Below, piece after piece: positions 1-6,110 of a stretch of DNA of 6,110 bases (within the stretch, counting starts at the first letter, position 1; every line of letters begins with the position of its first letter). Origin of the DNA: Brucellaceae bacterium. GTDB lineage: Bacteria; Pseudomonadota; Alphaproteobacteria; Rhizobiales; Rhizobiaceae. A program made the translations under genes and the position numbers. The notes beneath the pieces are model-generated. The model was not told the origin of the DNA, did no database searches, and saw nothing but the letters and a program-made list of their open reading frames with translations. Location of the stretch: positions 1 to 6,110 of the forward strand of contig JAIRVW010000287.1 of the NCBI GenBank assembly GCA_031253705.1. Direction: 5' to 3'.

Positions 1-74
1 TTTCATTTTCTTTGACGCATTATCCAACGCAAAACCGGTACCCGCTTTTGGCTCGCAAATGCTTTAAATCAGTC

Positions 75-89
75 GCTAATCAGATTAGC
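75..89. repeat. 15-bp palindrome over the ndk stop codon
   Basis: GCTAATC (75-81) and GATTAGC (83-89) form a perfect inverted repeat around one central base, and the ndk stop codon (87-85) sits inside it. As RNA it could fold only into a stem of about 5 bp, and no run of U follows on either strand. It is a real palindrome in the sequence, but its role, such as a weak 3'-end structure, is unproven. Confidence 0.35.
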
Positions 90-507
90 CAACGATTTCT
101 GTCGAAGAGAACCAGTAGGTGATTTCCTGTGCTGCTGTTTCAGGAGCATCGGAACCGTGTACGGAGTTTTCACCGATCGACAGAGCGAAGGTTTTACGGA
201 TTGTGCCTTCAGCAGCATCTGCCGGATTGGTTGCGCCCATAACTTCGCGGTTTTTCAGGATAGCGTTTTCGCCTTCCAGAACCTGAACGATTGTCGGGCC
301 GGAAGTCATGGTTTCAACCAGCTCACCAAAGAAAGGACGTGCTGCATGCACTGCGTAGAAGCCTTCAGCTTCGCGCTTGCTCATCCATACGCGCTTGGAA
401 GCAACAACACGCAGACCAGCTTCTTCAAGCTTAGCGGTGATTGCACCGGTCAGGTTGCGCTTGGTTGCATCTGGCTTGATCATGGAAAAGGTACGTTCGA
501 TGGCCAT
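85..507 (-). CDS. ndk: Nucleoside diphosphate kinase
   Basis: This cytosolic enzyme moves the gamma phosphate of ATP onto other nucleoside diphosphates through a phosphohistidine intermediate, so balancing NTP and dNTP pools. The 140-residue protein has the normal length for bacterial Ndk. The visible active-site set is complete: K11 in the N-terminal SMIKPDA stretch, Y51, R87, T93 in GATNP, R104, N114 and the catalytic H117 in NSVHGSD, all with the spacing known for the family. The ATG at 507 is preceded by AGGA at 517-514 with a 6-base gap, which supports this start. It is a single-gene unit, transcribed away from the DinB-type gene, with its own promoter at 544-572. The stop codon lies inside a short palindrome (75-89); no convincing terminator follows before the window edge. 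Identification is near certain. Confidence 0.98.
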   Translation of the reverse strand: MAIERTFSMIKPDATKRNLTGAITAKLEEAGLRVVASKRVWMSKREAEGFYAVHAARPFFGELVETMTSGPTIVQVLEGENAILKNREVMGATNPADAAEGTIRKTFALSIGENSVHGSDAPETAAQEITYWFSSTEIVG

Positions 508-534
508 TGGTTGTCCTGTATATATTTTGAGGAA

Positions 535-618
535 AGGTGCCGTTCTATACCCTCACAGCCTTTTACAGTCAAATAAGATCATTAAATCCGCTGTAAAATG
601 CTGCTGAAAGCGGCACCT
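535..618. repeat. Nested inverted repeats around the ndk promoter
   Basis: Two perfect 8-bp inverted repeats lie one inside the other. The outer arms are AGGTGCCG (535-542) and CGGCACCT (611-618). The inner arms are TTTTACAG (561-568) and CTGTAAAA (591-598). Their centres fall at about 576.5 and 579.5. The left inner arm touches the -35 box, and the left outer arm covers the predicted transcription start. This could be an operator pair for a dimeric regulator, or chance; the sequence alone does not decide. Confidence 0.4.
544..572 (-). promoter_or_regulatory. Predicted sigma70-type promoter of ndk
   Basis: Read on the minus strand, TTGACT (572-567) and TATAGA (549-544) are separated by exactly 17 bases. 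Both are one to two changes from the consensus. Transcription would start near 537, giving a leader of about 30 bases before the ndk ATG at 507. The position and match make this the best promoter in the window. Two inverted repeats surround it (535-618). Confidence 0.7.
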
Positions 619-658
619 GTACTGCCTGTCTGTGCCTGAAGCTTTGCTCATGCTCCCA

Positions 659-684
659 CCACAGATTTCTCTGCGGTTTTTCTC
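659..684 (+). terminator. Weak terminator-like hairpin in the spacer
   Basis: On the plus strand, CCACAGA (659-665) can pair with TCTGCGG (670-676) around a TTTC loop, with one A/C mismatch. TTTTTCTC (677-684) follows, so the shape resembles a small intrinsic terminator. No plus-strand gene is seen upstream for it to end. It could close a short untranslated RNA or be fortuitous. Confidence 0.2.
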
Positions 685-848
685 ATAAAGGCGTGATGCT
701 GCAGGAAAATGACAAGACACTGATAATAAAGCTATTTAGTCTGCGATAAGCGTCAAGACAGGTTATAGTTAACGCAATCGGTCATGCAGGCAGCGATTCT
801 GTCGCCGGTATGCGGATTTGTGCTGTTTTGGTTTTTGAAGAGAGCTTG

Positions 849-1364
849 ATGATGAAGCAACATTTTCTGATGCTTGCTGCCTATAATGGCTGGGCCAATA
901 AACAGCTTTTCGATGCCGTCTCTGTTTTAAGCGAGAGCGAATATCGCGCTGACAGCGGCCTGTTTTACAAATCCGTTCACGCAACGCTCAATCATGTACT
1001 GGGTAATGACCGTTTATGGATGAAGCGTTTTACCGGTGAAGGTGATCATCCCAAATCACCGGATGCGATCATTCATCTGGCGCTGGCCGATCTGCGTACA
1101 GCGCGTTTTCAGGAAGATGCACGTATTCTGGACTGGCTGGAGGGGCTTTCCCTCACGGAAGTGACAGGACGGTTTGTGTTTCTCAATATGAGCGATATGC
1201 GCACGATCAGTCAGCGATTAGCGCCTGCGCTTGCCCATATGTTCAACCATCAGACCCATTATCGCGGACAGGTGCATGCGGCACTTACCATGATGAAACA
1301 TACGGCACCGGATCTGGATATGATGATTTTCCAGAAATCTGAAACCGGCCGTCGCTTCGTCTGA
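849..1364 (+). CDS. DinB-superfamily protein (putative metal-dependent, COG2318-like)
   Basis: DinB-superfamily proteins are small four-helix-bundle proteins, often binding a metal with three histidines. They include thiol-dependent transferases and DNA-damage-inducible proteins, but the substrate of this branch is not known. An ATG at 849 or 852 gives 171 or 170 residues, normal for the family. AAGAGAG at 838-844 is a suitable ribosome site for either. A farther ATG-less extension back to 810 would add 13 atypical residues and is not favoured. Counting from the 852 ATG, the expected histidines are H48 (LNHVLGND) and H133 in the C-terminal NHQTHYRGQ motif. The residue five places into that motif, usually histidine in relatives as I recall them, is Y137, with H136 beside it. 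The N-terminal AAYNGWAN stretch is also typical. The ABC-F gene follows after 78 bases. Family assignment is confident; function is unknown. Confidence 0.88.
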   Translation: MMKQHFLMLAAYNGWANKQLFDAVSVLSESEYRADSGLFYKSVHATLNHVLGNDRLWMKRFTGEGDHPKSPDAIIHLALADLRTARFQEDARILDWLEGLSLTEVTGRFVFLNMSDMRTISQRLAPALAHMFNHQTHYRGQVHAALTMMKHTAPDLDMMIFQKSETGRRFV

Positions 1365-1369
1365 CAATT

Positions 1370-1404
1370 CCGTCTTTCAGAGCGTCTGAGCCGGACGTTT
1401 TGCC
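1370..1404 (+). terminator. Possible weak hairpin between the DinB-type and ABC-F genes
   Basis: TCAGA (1377-1381) pairs with TCTGA (1385-1389) around a GCG loop. An outer CGTC (1371-1374) can pair with GACG (1394-1397), and TTTT follows at 1398-1401. The structure is interrupted and short, so it is at best a partial terminator or attenuator between the two plus-strand genes. Confidence 0.2.
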
Positions 1405-1442
1405 TCTTGCACAATTGCAATATCCCGTGCAAAAACCGCTCT

Positions 1443-3350
1443 ATGTTGATCCTTAATGATATAACCGTCCGCATGGTCGGACGCGTCCTCATCGACCATG
1501 GCAGTGCAACACTGCCATCTGGTTCCAAGACCGGTTTTGTCGGCCGCAACGGCACCGGCAAGTCGACCCTGTTCAAGGTGATTACCGGTGAATTATCGTC
1601 GGATACCGGCGATATTTCGATACCGAAAAACACCCGTATCGGTCAGGTCGCGCAGGAAGCCCCGGGCACAGAAGAATCTCTGATCGAGATCGTATTGAAA
1701 GCCGATAAAGAGCGTCTTGCTTTGTTACAGGAAGCCGAAACGGCGACTGATCCGGCACGTATTTCTGAAATTCATATCCGCCTTGCCGATATTGAATCCC
1801 ATTCGGCGGAAGCGCGTGCCAGCGCCATTCTCTCCGGCCTTGGTTTTGATGCGGAAGCGCAGCTGCGCCCAGCTTCATCCTTCTCCGGCGGCTGGCGTAT
1901 GCGTGTGGCACTGGCGGCTGTGCTCTTCGCCCAGCCAGATTTGCTGCTGCTGGATGAACCGACCAACTATCTCGACCTTGAAGGTGTGTTGTGGCTGATC
2001 GATTACATCAAGCGCTACCCTTACACTGTCATCATCATCAGCCATGACCGTGACCTGCTGAATTCGGCGACTAATTCCATTCTGCATCTGGAAAATAAAA
2101 AGCTGACCTTCTGGAAGGGCAATTATGACCAGTTCGAGCGCCAACGCGCCGAAATGCTGGAATTGCAGCAGAAGCAGCGTGTGAAGCAGGAAGCCCATCG
2201 CAAGCATATGGAATCCTTTGTCGAGCGTTTCCGCGCCAAGGCTTCCAAAGCCCGTCAGGCACAGTCCCGTCTGAAAGCATTGCAGAAGCTGAAGCCGATT
2301 GCCGCGCATTATGATGAGCATGTGCAGCCATTCAAATTTCCTGAAGCGGAAAAGGCTGCGGCCTCACCGATTATTGCGCTGGAAAATGCCGATGTCGGTT
2401 ATGAAACCGGCAAGCCGATCCTGCGCAATCTCTCATTACGCATTGATAATGACGACCGCATTGCCCTGCTCGGTTCCAATGGTAATGGTAAGTCTACGCT
2501 GGCCAAGCTGATCTCCGGACGGCTGAAACCGGAAGGCGGCACACTGACCCTTTCACCAGCGCTGAAGGTTGCCTTCTTCGCCCAGCATCAGCTGGATGAT
2601 CTGGTGCCGGAAGACAATGCTATTGAGCATGTGCGCAAGCTGATGCCTGATGCACCGGAAGCCAAAGTGCGTGCCCGTGTCGCCCAGATGGGACTGGCAA
2701 CGGAAAAGATGCTGACCAAAGCCAAAGAGCTTTCCGGTGGTGAAAAAGCGCGTCTGCTGATGGGGCTGGCGACCTTCCACGGCCCGAACCTGCTGATCCT
2801 CGACGAACCAACCAACCATCTCGATATCGACAGCCGCGAAGAACTGGTTCATGCGCTGAATGATTTCAAAGGCGCCGTCATCCTCATCGCCCACGATCGT
2901 CACCTGATCGAAGCGACGATGGATCGGTTGTGGCTGGTGCGCAATGGTACGGTCAAACCTTATGACGGCGATCTCGATGATTACCGCTCACTGGTTCTGA
3001 GCGATAAGAGCACGCCAAACAGTACCGTTGAGGCTGTTCAGGAGGTTGCTATCGTTGATGAAGGGCCGAAACTCAGCAAAGTTGAGCAGCGTAAACTGGC
3101 TGCGCAGAAGCGCGATCAGCTTAAGCCGCTGCAGAAAAAAATTAATGATTCCGAATCTTTAATGCAGAAACTGCAGAAAGAGATTCAAGGTCTGAAAAGC
3201 AAACTGGAAGATCCTGAGCTTTATACCAAGGATGCCCAGAAAGCTGTGCAGTTCAACATTGATCTGAAAGCCGCAGAAACCAAACTGGCTGATGCTGAAG
3301 AAAAATGGCTGACCTATTCTGCGGAATATGAAGAAGCCATGGCTGAGTAA
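1443..3350 (+). CDS. ABC-F family ATPase, YheS/Uup type
   Basis: ABC-F proteins are soluble twin ATPases without membrane domains; characterised members bind the ribosomal E site and act on stalled or difficult translation. The 635-residue protein shows domain 1 with Walker A (GRNGTGKST, 34-42), signature FSGGW (147-151), Walker B LLLLDE (167-172) and switch H201. A charged linker follows at about 230-300, in the place of the tRNA-interaction motif. Domain 2 has Walker A (GSNGNGKST, 344-352), signature LSGGE (430-434), Walker B ending D454-E455 and switch H484. A lysine- and glutamate-rich coiled coil (about 541-635) ends the protein. Length and the tail, with ELY and a late tryptophan, resemble E. 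coli YheS. The ATG at 1443 fits the family's N-terminus, though no clear Shine-Dalgarno precedes it; a TTG at 1407 would add 12 unlikely residues. All catalytic motifs are intact. A strong terminator follows. Confidence 0.95.
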   Translation: MLILNDITVRMVGRVLIDHGSATLPSGSKTGFVGRNGTGKSTLFKVITGELSSDTGDISIPKNTRIGQVAQEAPGTEESLIEIVLKADKERLALLQEAETATDPARISEIHIRLADIESHSAEARASAILSGLGFDAEAQLRPASSFSGGWRMRVALAAVLFAQPDLLLLDEPTNYLDLEGVLWLIDYIKRYPYTVIIISHDRDLLNSATNSILHLENKKLTFWKGNYDQFERQRAEMLELQQKQRVKQEAHRKHMESFVERFRAKASKARQAQSRLKALQKLKPIAAHYDEHVQPFKFPEAEKAAASPIIALENADVGYETGKPILRNLSLRIDNDDRIALLGSNGNGKSTLAKLISGRLKPEGGTLTLSPALKVAFFAQHQLDDLVPEDNAIEHVRKLMPDAPEAKVRARVAQMGLATEKMLTKAKELSGGEKARLLMGLATFHGPNLLILDEPTNHLDIDSREELVHALNDFKGAVILIAHDRHLIEATMDRLWLVRNGTVKPYDGDLDDYRSLVLSDKSTPNSTVEAVQEVAIVDEGPKLSKVEQRKLAAQKRDQLKPLQKKINDSESLMQKLQKEIQGLKSKLEDPELYTKDAQKAVQFNIDLKAAETKLADAEEKWLTYSAEYEEAMAE

Positions 3351-3367
3351 CAGCGCCTTTGTCTTAT

Positions 3368-3410
3368 AAAAAAAAGCCCGCCGGTTCATTGAAACGGCGG
3401 GCTTTTTTTT
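3368..3410. terminator. Bidirectional intrinsic terminator between convergent genes
   Basis: GCCCGCCG (3376-3383) and CGGCGGGC (3395-3402) form a perfect 8-bp GC-rich stem with an 11-base loop. It is flanked by eight A (3368-3375) and eight T (3403-3410). Either strand therefore gives a stem followed by a U-tract. It lies 17 bases after the ABC-F stop and 12 bases beyond the stop of the minus-strand gene at 3423, so it can end both converging transcripts. Confidence 0.93.
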
Positions 3411-3422
3411 GCATTCTGAAAC

Positions 3423-3977
3423 TCAAACTTTCTGCCGCCTGCGCATACGCATAAATCCGTAGAGACCGGCAACCATAATCACCACGCCCATGGTGGTGAT
3501 ATTCTCATCTACCGGCGGCGCACCACGGCGCAACACCAGATCAGCCCGTGTCAGCGACAAACCGTCTTCCACGGCCCGCACACTGAATTCATAAGTCCCC
3601 GCCTGCAGGGTTTCCATATCTTTTGCGCTTTGGCGGATCACCGCCCCGCTTTGCGGCAGATCACGCTGCTCATTACCGCTTTTCGCACTATAGCTGAGGC
3701 GCTCGGCCAATACCGGCACGCCATCACGCGATACCGCTAGATTAAGCACTGACGGCTTTTGCCCGCTCACTGCGCCCTGCATAGGCTGCGCATCAACAAA
3801 AATGCGCAACGGCGCATCTTCAGGTTTCAATTGTACTTTCGCTGACTGATATCCGCCTTCACGCTGATAGAGCGCCCATGTACCGATTTCTTCACCGCCA
3901 AAATGGCGCTGCGCCCATGGCCAGATTACACCGGTTGCCAGACCAGCGAAAAACAGCAGAATACAAAAAATACGCAT
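3423..3977 (-). CDS. Unrecognised membrane-anchored protein coupled to holC
   Basis: I do not recognise this 184-residue protein. Residues 3-20 are hydrophobic and could be an uncleaved signal anchor or signal peptide. Residues about 160-176 form a second hydrophobic segment, followed by a strongly basic tail (MRMRRRQKV). The region between (about 25-155) is polar, apparently beta-rich and without cysteines, and is probably a periplasmic domain; the basic tail favours a cytoplasmic C-terminus. No catalytic motif stands out. The ATG at 3977 shares its A with the TGA stop of holC (TGATG), so translation is probably coupled to holC. GGGAG lies 11 bases upstream of the ATG inside holC. The shared transcript does not show a functional link with replication. 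The reading frame is secure; the role is unknown. Confidence 0.85.
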   Translation of the reverse strand: MRIFCILLFFAGLATGVIWPWAQRHFGGEEIGTWALYQREGGYQSAKVQLKPEDAPLRIFVDAQPMQGAVSGQKPSVLNLAVSRDGVPVLAERLSYSAKSGNEQRDLPQSGAVIRQSAKDMETLQAGTYEFSVRAVEDGLSLTRADLVLRRGAPPVDENITTMGVVIMVAGLYGFMRMRRRQKV

Positions 3978-4426
3978 CAGGCTTTTTTCTCCCAGCGGCG
4001 GTCAGCATTTTGCTGCCAGTAAGTCAGCTGATGTCCTGCGGCTTTAAGGCTCTTCCATTGCTCACGCGCCTTGGTCAGCTGGCTCGCATCATGGCCGTCA
4101 AACATCACCACCAGACGATCATATTTTTCGGCATCAACAATCTCCGCACCCTCCACAACAAAGCGCACCGTCGCGCCGTTCAGATTGTCCGTGGTGGTGG
4201 TGAGCAAAGCAGGCTGATGCTCTGCATGAGGCTGCACATCTGTGCCATGCGCCAGAAAGGAGGCATTGTTCCATGTCCATAACAGCCGGTCGAGTTCATC
4301 TCGGCGTTCTTCCGATGTCATCTGGATGGTCACGCGCCAACCCCGCTCCAGTGAGCGGTCAACCAGTCCCGGCAATGCCTCATCGAGCACTGATTCAGTC
4401 AGATGATAAAACAGAATTTCCGCCAT
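3977..4426 (-). CDS. holC: DNA polymerase III chi subunit
   Basis: Chi is a small subunit of the replicative polymerase clamp-loader assembly; in E. coli it pairs with psi and binds the tail of single-stranded DNA-binding protein. The 149 residues match the family length. Typical features are the N-terminal FYHLTES (6-12) and ALPGLVDRSLERGW (17-30), LLWTW (48-52) with FLAHG (57-61) and QPALL (71-75), then RLVVMFDG (104-111) and the tail GHQLTYWQQ with RRWEKK. The ATG at 4426 gives the family's usual MAEILFYHLTE start, although only a poor ribosome site precedes it. The gene lies next to pepA in many proteobacteria; here a membrane gene with its own terminator separates them. Its stop codon overlaps the start of the next gene by one base. 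A possible minus-strand TATATT -10 box lies at 4474-4469, with a poor -35 box. Confidence 0.95.
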   Translation of the reverse strand: MAEILFYHLTESVLDEALPGLVDRSLERGWRVTIQMTSEERRDELDRLLWTWNNASFLAHGTDVQPHAEHQPALLTTTTDNLNGATVRFVVEGAEIVDAEKYDRLVVMFDGHDASQLTKAREQWKSLKAAGHQLTYWQQNADRRWEKKA

Positions 4427-4500
4427 CAGCCAATGCAGGGAACCGCGCCCCTTACCTCTCGCTTTTTCAATATACCGGATAAAAGCTTAAACCAGAAACA

Positions 4501-4529
4501 AAACGGCCTGTCGATCAGACAGGCCGTTT
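4501..4529 (-). terminator. Intrinsic terminator after the six-segment membrane protein gene
   Basis: AAACGGCCTGTC (4501-4512) and GACAGGCCGTTT (4518-4529) make a perfect 12-bp stem with a five-base loop. On the minus strand the stem runs into TTTTGTTTC, a T-rich tail. It begins 28 bases after the stop at 4558 and precedes holC, so it should separate the membrane gene from holC transcription. Confidence 0.8.
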
Positions 4530-4557
4530 CATACATAAAAACCGGTTACTTTGCGGC

Positions 4558-5166
4558 TCAGGCAGCCCGCATGTCTGCGGCTTCATCCGGCTGCGCAAAA
4601 ATACTGCGCACACCTAAACACAGCAGCATGAAGTAGCTCAGGCTTTCCAGCACTTCTTCAAAAAACTCATTATAGGCGAAGCCGTGCATTTTCTCGAAAA
4701 CCTCACCCGTCAGAATCAGCACGGCTGCCAGATAAAACGGCCATGCCTTACGGCTCAGCACAAATTCAATCACCGGACGCACATATTGCGCGCGGCGGAA
4801 GATATAAATACCGGCAATTGCGATGACAACAATCGCCTCATGCCAACGGAAACTATGCGACTTGATATAGCCGCTAACCGGCCCTGTCGGCTCGATTTCG
4901 AATTCACGGAAGAAGAAAATCCACATCAGCACTGACATGCCTATCGCGAACATACGTGCCGGCCCTTCAACGCGCAGGCCGCCGATAAGAAAAGCGATAG
5001 CTGCAAGGCCGAGATAAACCAGCTGCAAATTCTCGACAAATCCGGTCTCAGCCATCTCCACTTCAAGATTATTCAAATCCGTAATGAGATAGAGAAACAG
5101 CGCATTCAGCAGAAGCAGCACCACGGTTACACTGGTGAAACTGCGTGAGGAATAGGATGGAAACAC
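4558..5166 (-). CDS. Unrecognised six-segment inner-membrane protein
   Basis: I do not recognise this 202-residue protein. Hydrophobic stretches at about 12-29, 46-62, 69-86, 108-123, 143-157 and 168-189 suggest six membrane segments. Acidic and histidine residues recur at the segment edges: E39, E45 (ETGFVENLQ), E88 and E90 (FFREFE), H104 and H109 (SHSFRWHE), E155 and E158 (GEVFEK), and E170, E171 and E174 (FFEEVLES). Such buried charges are more typical of a metal-binding or enzymatic membrane protein than of a simple structural one, but this is inference. The start is GTG at 5166 with only a weak ribosome site (GGA 9 bases upstream); the next in-frame methionine would lose the first segment. 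It is flanked by terminators on both sides, so it forms its own transcription unit between pepA and holC. Confidence 0.85.
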   Translation of the reverse strand: MFPSYSSRSFTSVTVVLLLLNALFLYLITDLNNLEVEMAETGFVENLQLVYLGLAAIAFLIGGLRVEGPARMFAIGMSVLMWIFFFREFEIEPTGPVSGYIKSHSFRWHEAIVVIAIAGIYIFRRAQYVRPVIEFVLSRKAWPFYLAAVLILTGEVFEKMHGFAYNEFFEEVLESLSYFMLLCLGVRSIFAQPDEAADMRAA

Positions 5167-5179
5167 AGATTTATCCGGA

Positions 5180-5185
5180 ATTATA
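5180..5185 (-). promoter_or_regulatory. Possible -10 box of the six-segment membrane protein gene
   Basis: TATAAT, a perfect -10 hexamer, reads on the minus strand at 5185-5180. No recognisable -35 box lies 16-18 bases upstream. Transcription would start near 5173, leaving a leader of only about 7 bases before the GTG at 5166, which is unusually short. A more distant promoter is equally possible. Confidence 0.3.
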
Positions 5186-5233
5186 ATGCTTTAACCTCAT
5201 GAGTGCCGAAACGGCAGGCAAAGCATCTTGATG

Positions 5234-5262
5234 AAGAATTTGTGACATCTTAACAAATTCTT
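5234..5262. repeat. 10-bp inverted repeat upstream of the membrane protein gene
   Basis: AAGAATTTGT (5234-5243) and ACAAATTCTT (5253-5262) are perfect inverted arms separated by 9 bases. No T-run follows on either strand, so it is not a normal terminator. It lies 68-96 bases before the GTG at 5166 and after the pepA terminator. An operator for a dimeric regulator or a leader hairpin are both possible. Confidence 0.5.
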
Positions 5263-5330
5263 GGTGTTTCGCACAGGTGAATTATGTCCGGATTATTCAA
5301 CTTTTATTGAGGTATATTAATTCTGAATAC

Positions 5331-5360
5331 AAAAAAGCCGGTGCGAACACCGGCTTTTTT
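5331..5360. terminator. Intrinsic terminator of pepA
   Basis: GCCGGTG (5337-5343) and CACCGGC (5348-5354) form a perfect 7-bp stem with a CGAA loop, flanked by six A (5331-5336) and six T (5355-5360). On the minus strand it gives stem plus U-tract 25 bases after the pepA stop. The symmetry would also stop plus-strand transcription. Confidence 0.9.
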
Positions 5361-5385
5361 AGAATTTACGGGTGATAATTGCTTA

Positions 5386-6110
5386 TCAGCCTTCGTAATG
5401 ATCGCGCACCAGACGATCCAGAACGCGGACACCGAAACCTGAGCCCCAGGATTCATTATAGTCGCTGGCAGGAGAATCCATAGCGGTACCGGCAATATCC
5501 AGATGCGCCCAAGGTGTATCGCCAACGAAACGCTTGAGGAACTGCGCGGCAGTGATCGAGCCGGCCGGACGGCCTGCCGAGTTACGCATATCCGCAAATT
5601 TGGAATCGATGATCTTGTCATATTCCTTGGTGAGCGGCATGCGCCACAGTTTTTCACCGCTGGTCTGACCGGCATCAAACAGCTGTTCTGCCAGTTCATC
5701 ATCATTCGAGAACAGACCGGCATGCTGGGTGCCGAGTGCAATCACAATCGCACCGGTCAGTGTTGCCAGATTGATCATGAAGCGCGGCTTATGGGTTTTC
5801 GCGGTGTAATACAGAGCGTCAGCCAGAACCAGACGGCCTTCCGCATCGGTATTGATCACTTCGATTGTCTGGCCGGACATGGTGGTGACGATATCACCCG
5901 GACGCTGTGCATTGCCATCCGGCATATTTTCCACGAGGCCGATGACGCCAATCACATTGACCTTGGCTTTACGTCCGGCAAGAGCGCGCATCAGACCGGT
6001 TACCGCTGCGGCACCGCCCATATCACCCTTCATGTCTTCCATACCGAGTGCAGGCTTGATGGAGATACCGCCGGTATCGAACACAACGCCCTTACCAACA
6101 AAAGCAACCG
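5386..6110 (-). CDS. pepA: Leucyl aminopeptidase (M17 family), C-terminal part
   Basis: This cytosolic two-metal peptidase removes N-terminal residues, preferring leucine, in peptide turnover; E. coli PepA also binds DNA. The gene runs off the right edge. The 240 visible residues are the catalytic half of a protein of about 500. Numbering the first full visible codon (6108-6106) as 1, the metal and active-site residues are all present: K6 (VGKG), D11 (FDTGG), K18 (ISIKP), D29 (MKGDMGG), D88, E90 and R92 in the family signature [10 protein letters not shown]. Their spacing equals that of E. coli K270, D275, K282, D293, D352, E354 and R356. The protein ends normally at a TGA (5388-5386), followed by a strong terminator. 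The GTG at 6084 is an internal valine and not a start. Identification is near certain. Confidence 0.97.
   Translation of the reverse strand, partial: VAFVGKGVVFDTGGISIKPALGMEDMKGDMGGAAAVTGLMRALAGRKAKVNVIGVIGLVENMPDGNAQRPGDIVTTMSGQTIEVINTDAEGRLVLADALYYTAKTHKPRFMINLATLTGAIVIALGTQHAGLFSNDDELAEQLFDAGQTSGEKLWRMPLTKEYDKIIDSKFADMRNSAGRPAGSITAAQFLKRFVGDTPWAHLDIAGTAMDSPASDYNESWGSGFGVRVLDRLVRDHYEG

Larger units (their letters stand above)
508..848. other. Non-coding spacer between divergent ndk and DinB-type gene
   Basis: These 341 bases carry no convincing reading frame. The ndk promoter and nested inverted repeats fill the left end (535-618). A hairpin-like element with a T-rich tail lies at 659-684. 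The promoter of the DinB-type gene should lie in the right half. A TATAGT at 764-769 is a possible -10 box, but no good -35 box was found at a 16-18 base distance, so it is not called separately. No tRNA or recognised riboswitch was seen. Confidence 0.5.

Noticed and set aside
1..20. Possible start of a further minus-strand gene at the left edge
   Set aside because: The ATG at 20-18 meets a stop after five codons, and the ATG at 6-4 leaves only two codons in view, so nothing can be supported.
157..576. Open plus-strand frame of 139 codons over ndk
   Set aside because: It lies entirely opposite the certain ndk gene, its product resembles nothing, and it has no supporting ribosome site.
1875..2321. 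Long minus-strand open frame opposite the ABC-F gene
   Set aside because: It is the complement of a fully motif-confirmed gene; no independent promoter or recognisable protein features support it.
3980..3995. A6 tract at the end of holC as a programmed frameshift site to the next gene
   Set aside because: A -1 slip would fuse the two products, but the A tract is in the wrong register for the usual slippery heptamer, and the TGATG overlap explains the expression of the second gene.
5304..5741. Minus-strand open frame overlapping the end of pepA
   Set aside because: It is another reading frame of pepA and extends through the pepA terminator; the product has no recognisable features.

Overview
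The window is ordinary chromosomal DNA from an alphaproteobacterium. The best guess is a member of the Brucellaceae or another Hyphomicrobiales with moderate GC content. This rests on how the translated Ndk, HolC, PepA, DinB-family and ABC-F proteins read, from memory of those families, and on the gene neighbourhood. No database search was possible, so the genus is a guess. There are no insertion sequences, phage genes, CRISPR arrays, tRNAs or rRNAs.

Layout. Positions 1-84 hold no supportable gene. ndk (nucleoside diphosphate kinase) lies on the minus strand at 85-507 with a good sigma70-type promoter. A non-coding divergent spacer (508-848) follows and contains nested inverted repeats. Two plus-strand genes come next: a DinB-superfamily protein (849-1364) and a two-domain ABC-F ATPase of the YheS/Uup type (1443-3350). 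The ABC-F gene ends at a strong hairpin with A and T tracts on either side (3368-3410), which also closes the convergent minus-strand unit.

From there to the right edge everything is on the minus strand. In transcription order it is: pepA (leucyl aminopeptidase, cut by the right edge, ends 5386) with a terminator at 5331-5360; an unrecognised six-segment membrane protein (4558-5166, GTG start) with its own terminator at 4501-4529; then holC (DNA polymerase III chi subunit, 3977-4426), coupled by a one-base stop/start overlap to an unrecognised membrane-anchored protein (3423-3977).

Most genes are housekeeping: nucleotide balance (ndk), ribosome-associated ATPase (ABC-F), replication (holC) and peptide turnover (pepA). 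No shared pathway or dedicated new system is evident. The least explained parts are the two unrecognised envelope proteins around holC, a 10-bp inverted repeat ahead of the six-segment membrane protein gene, and nested dyads at the ndk promoter.
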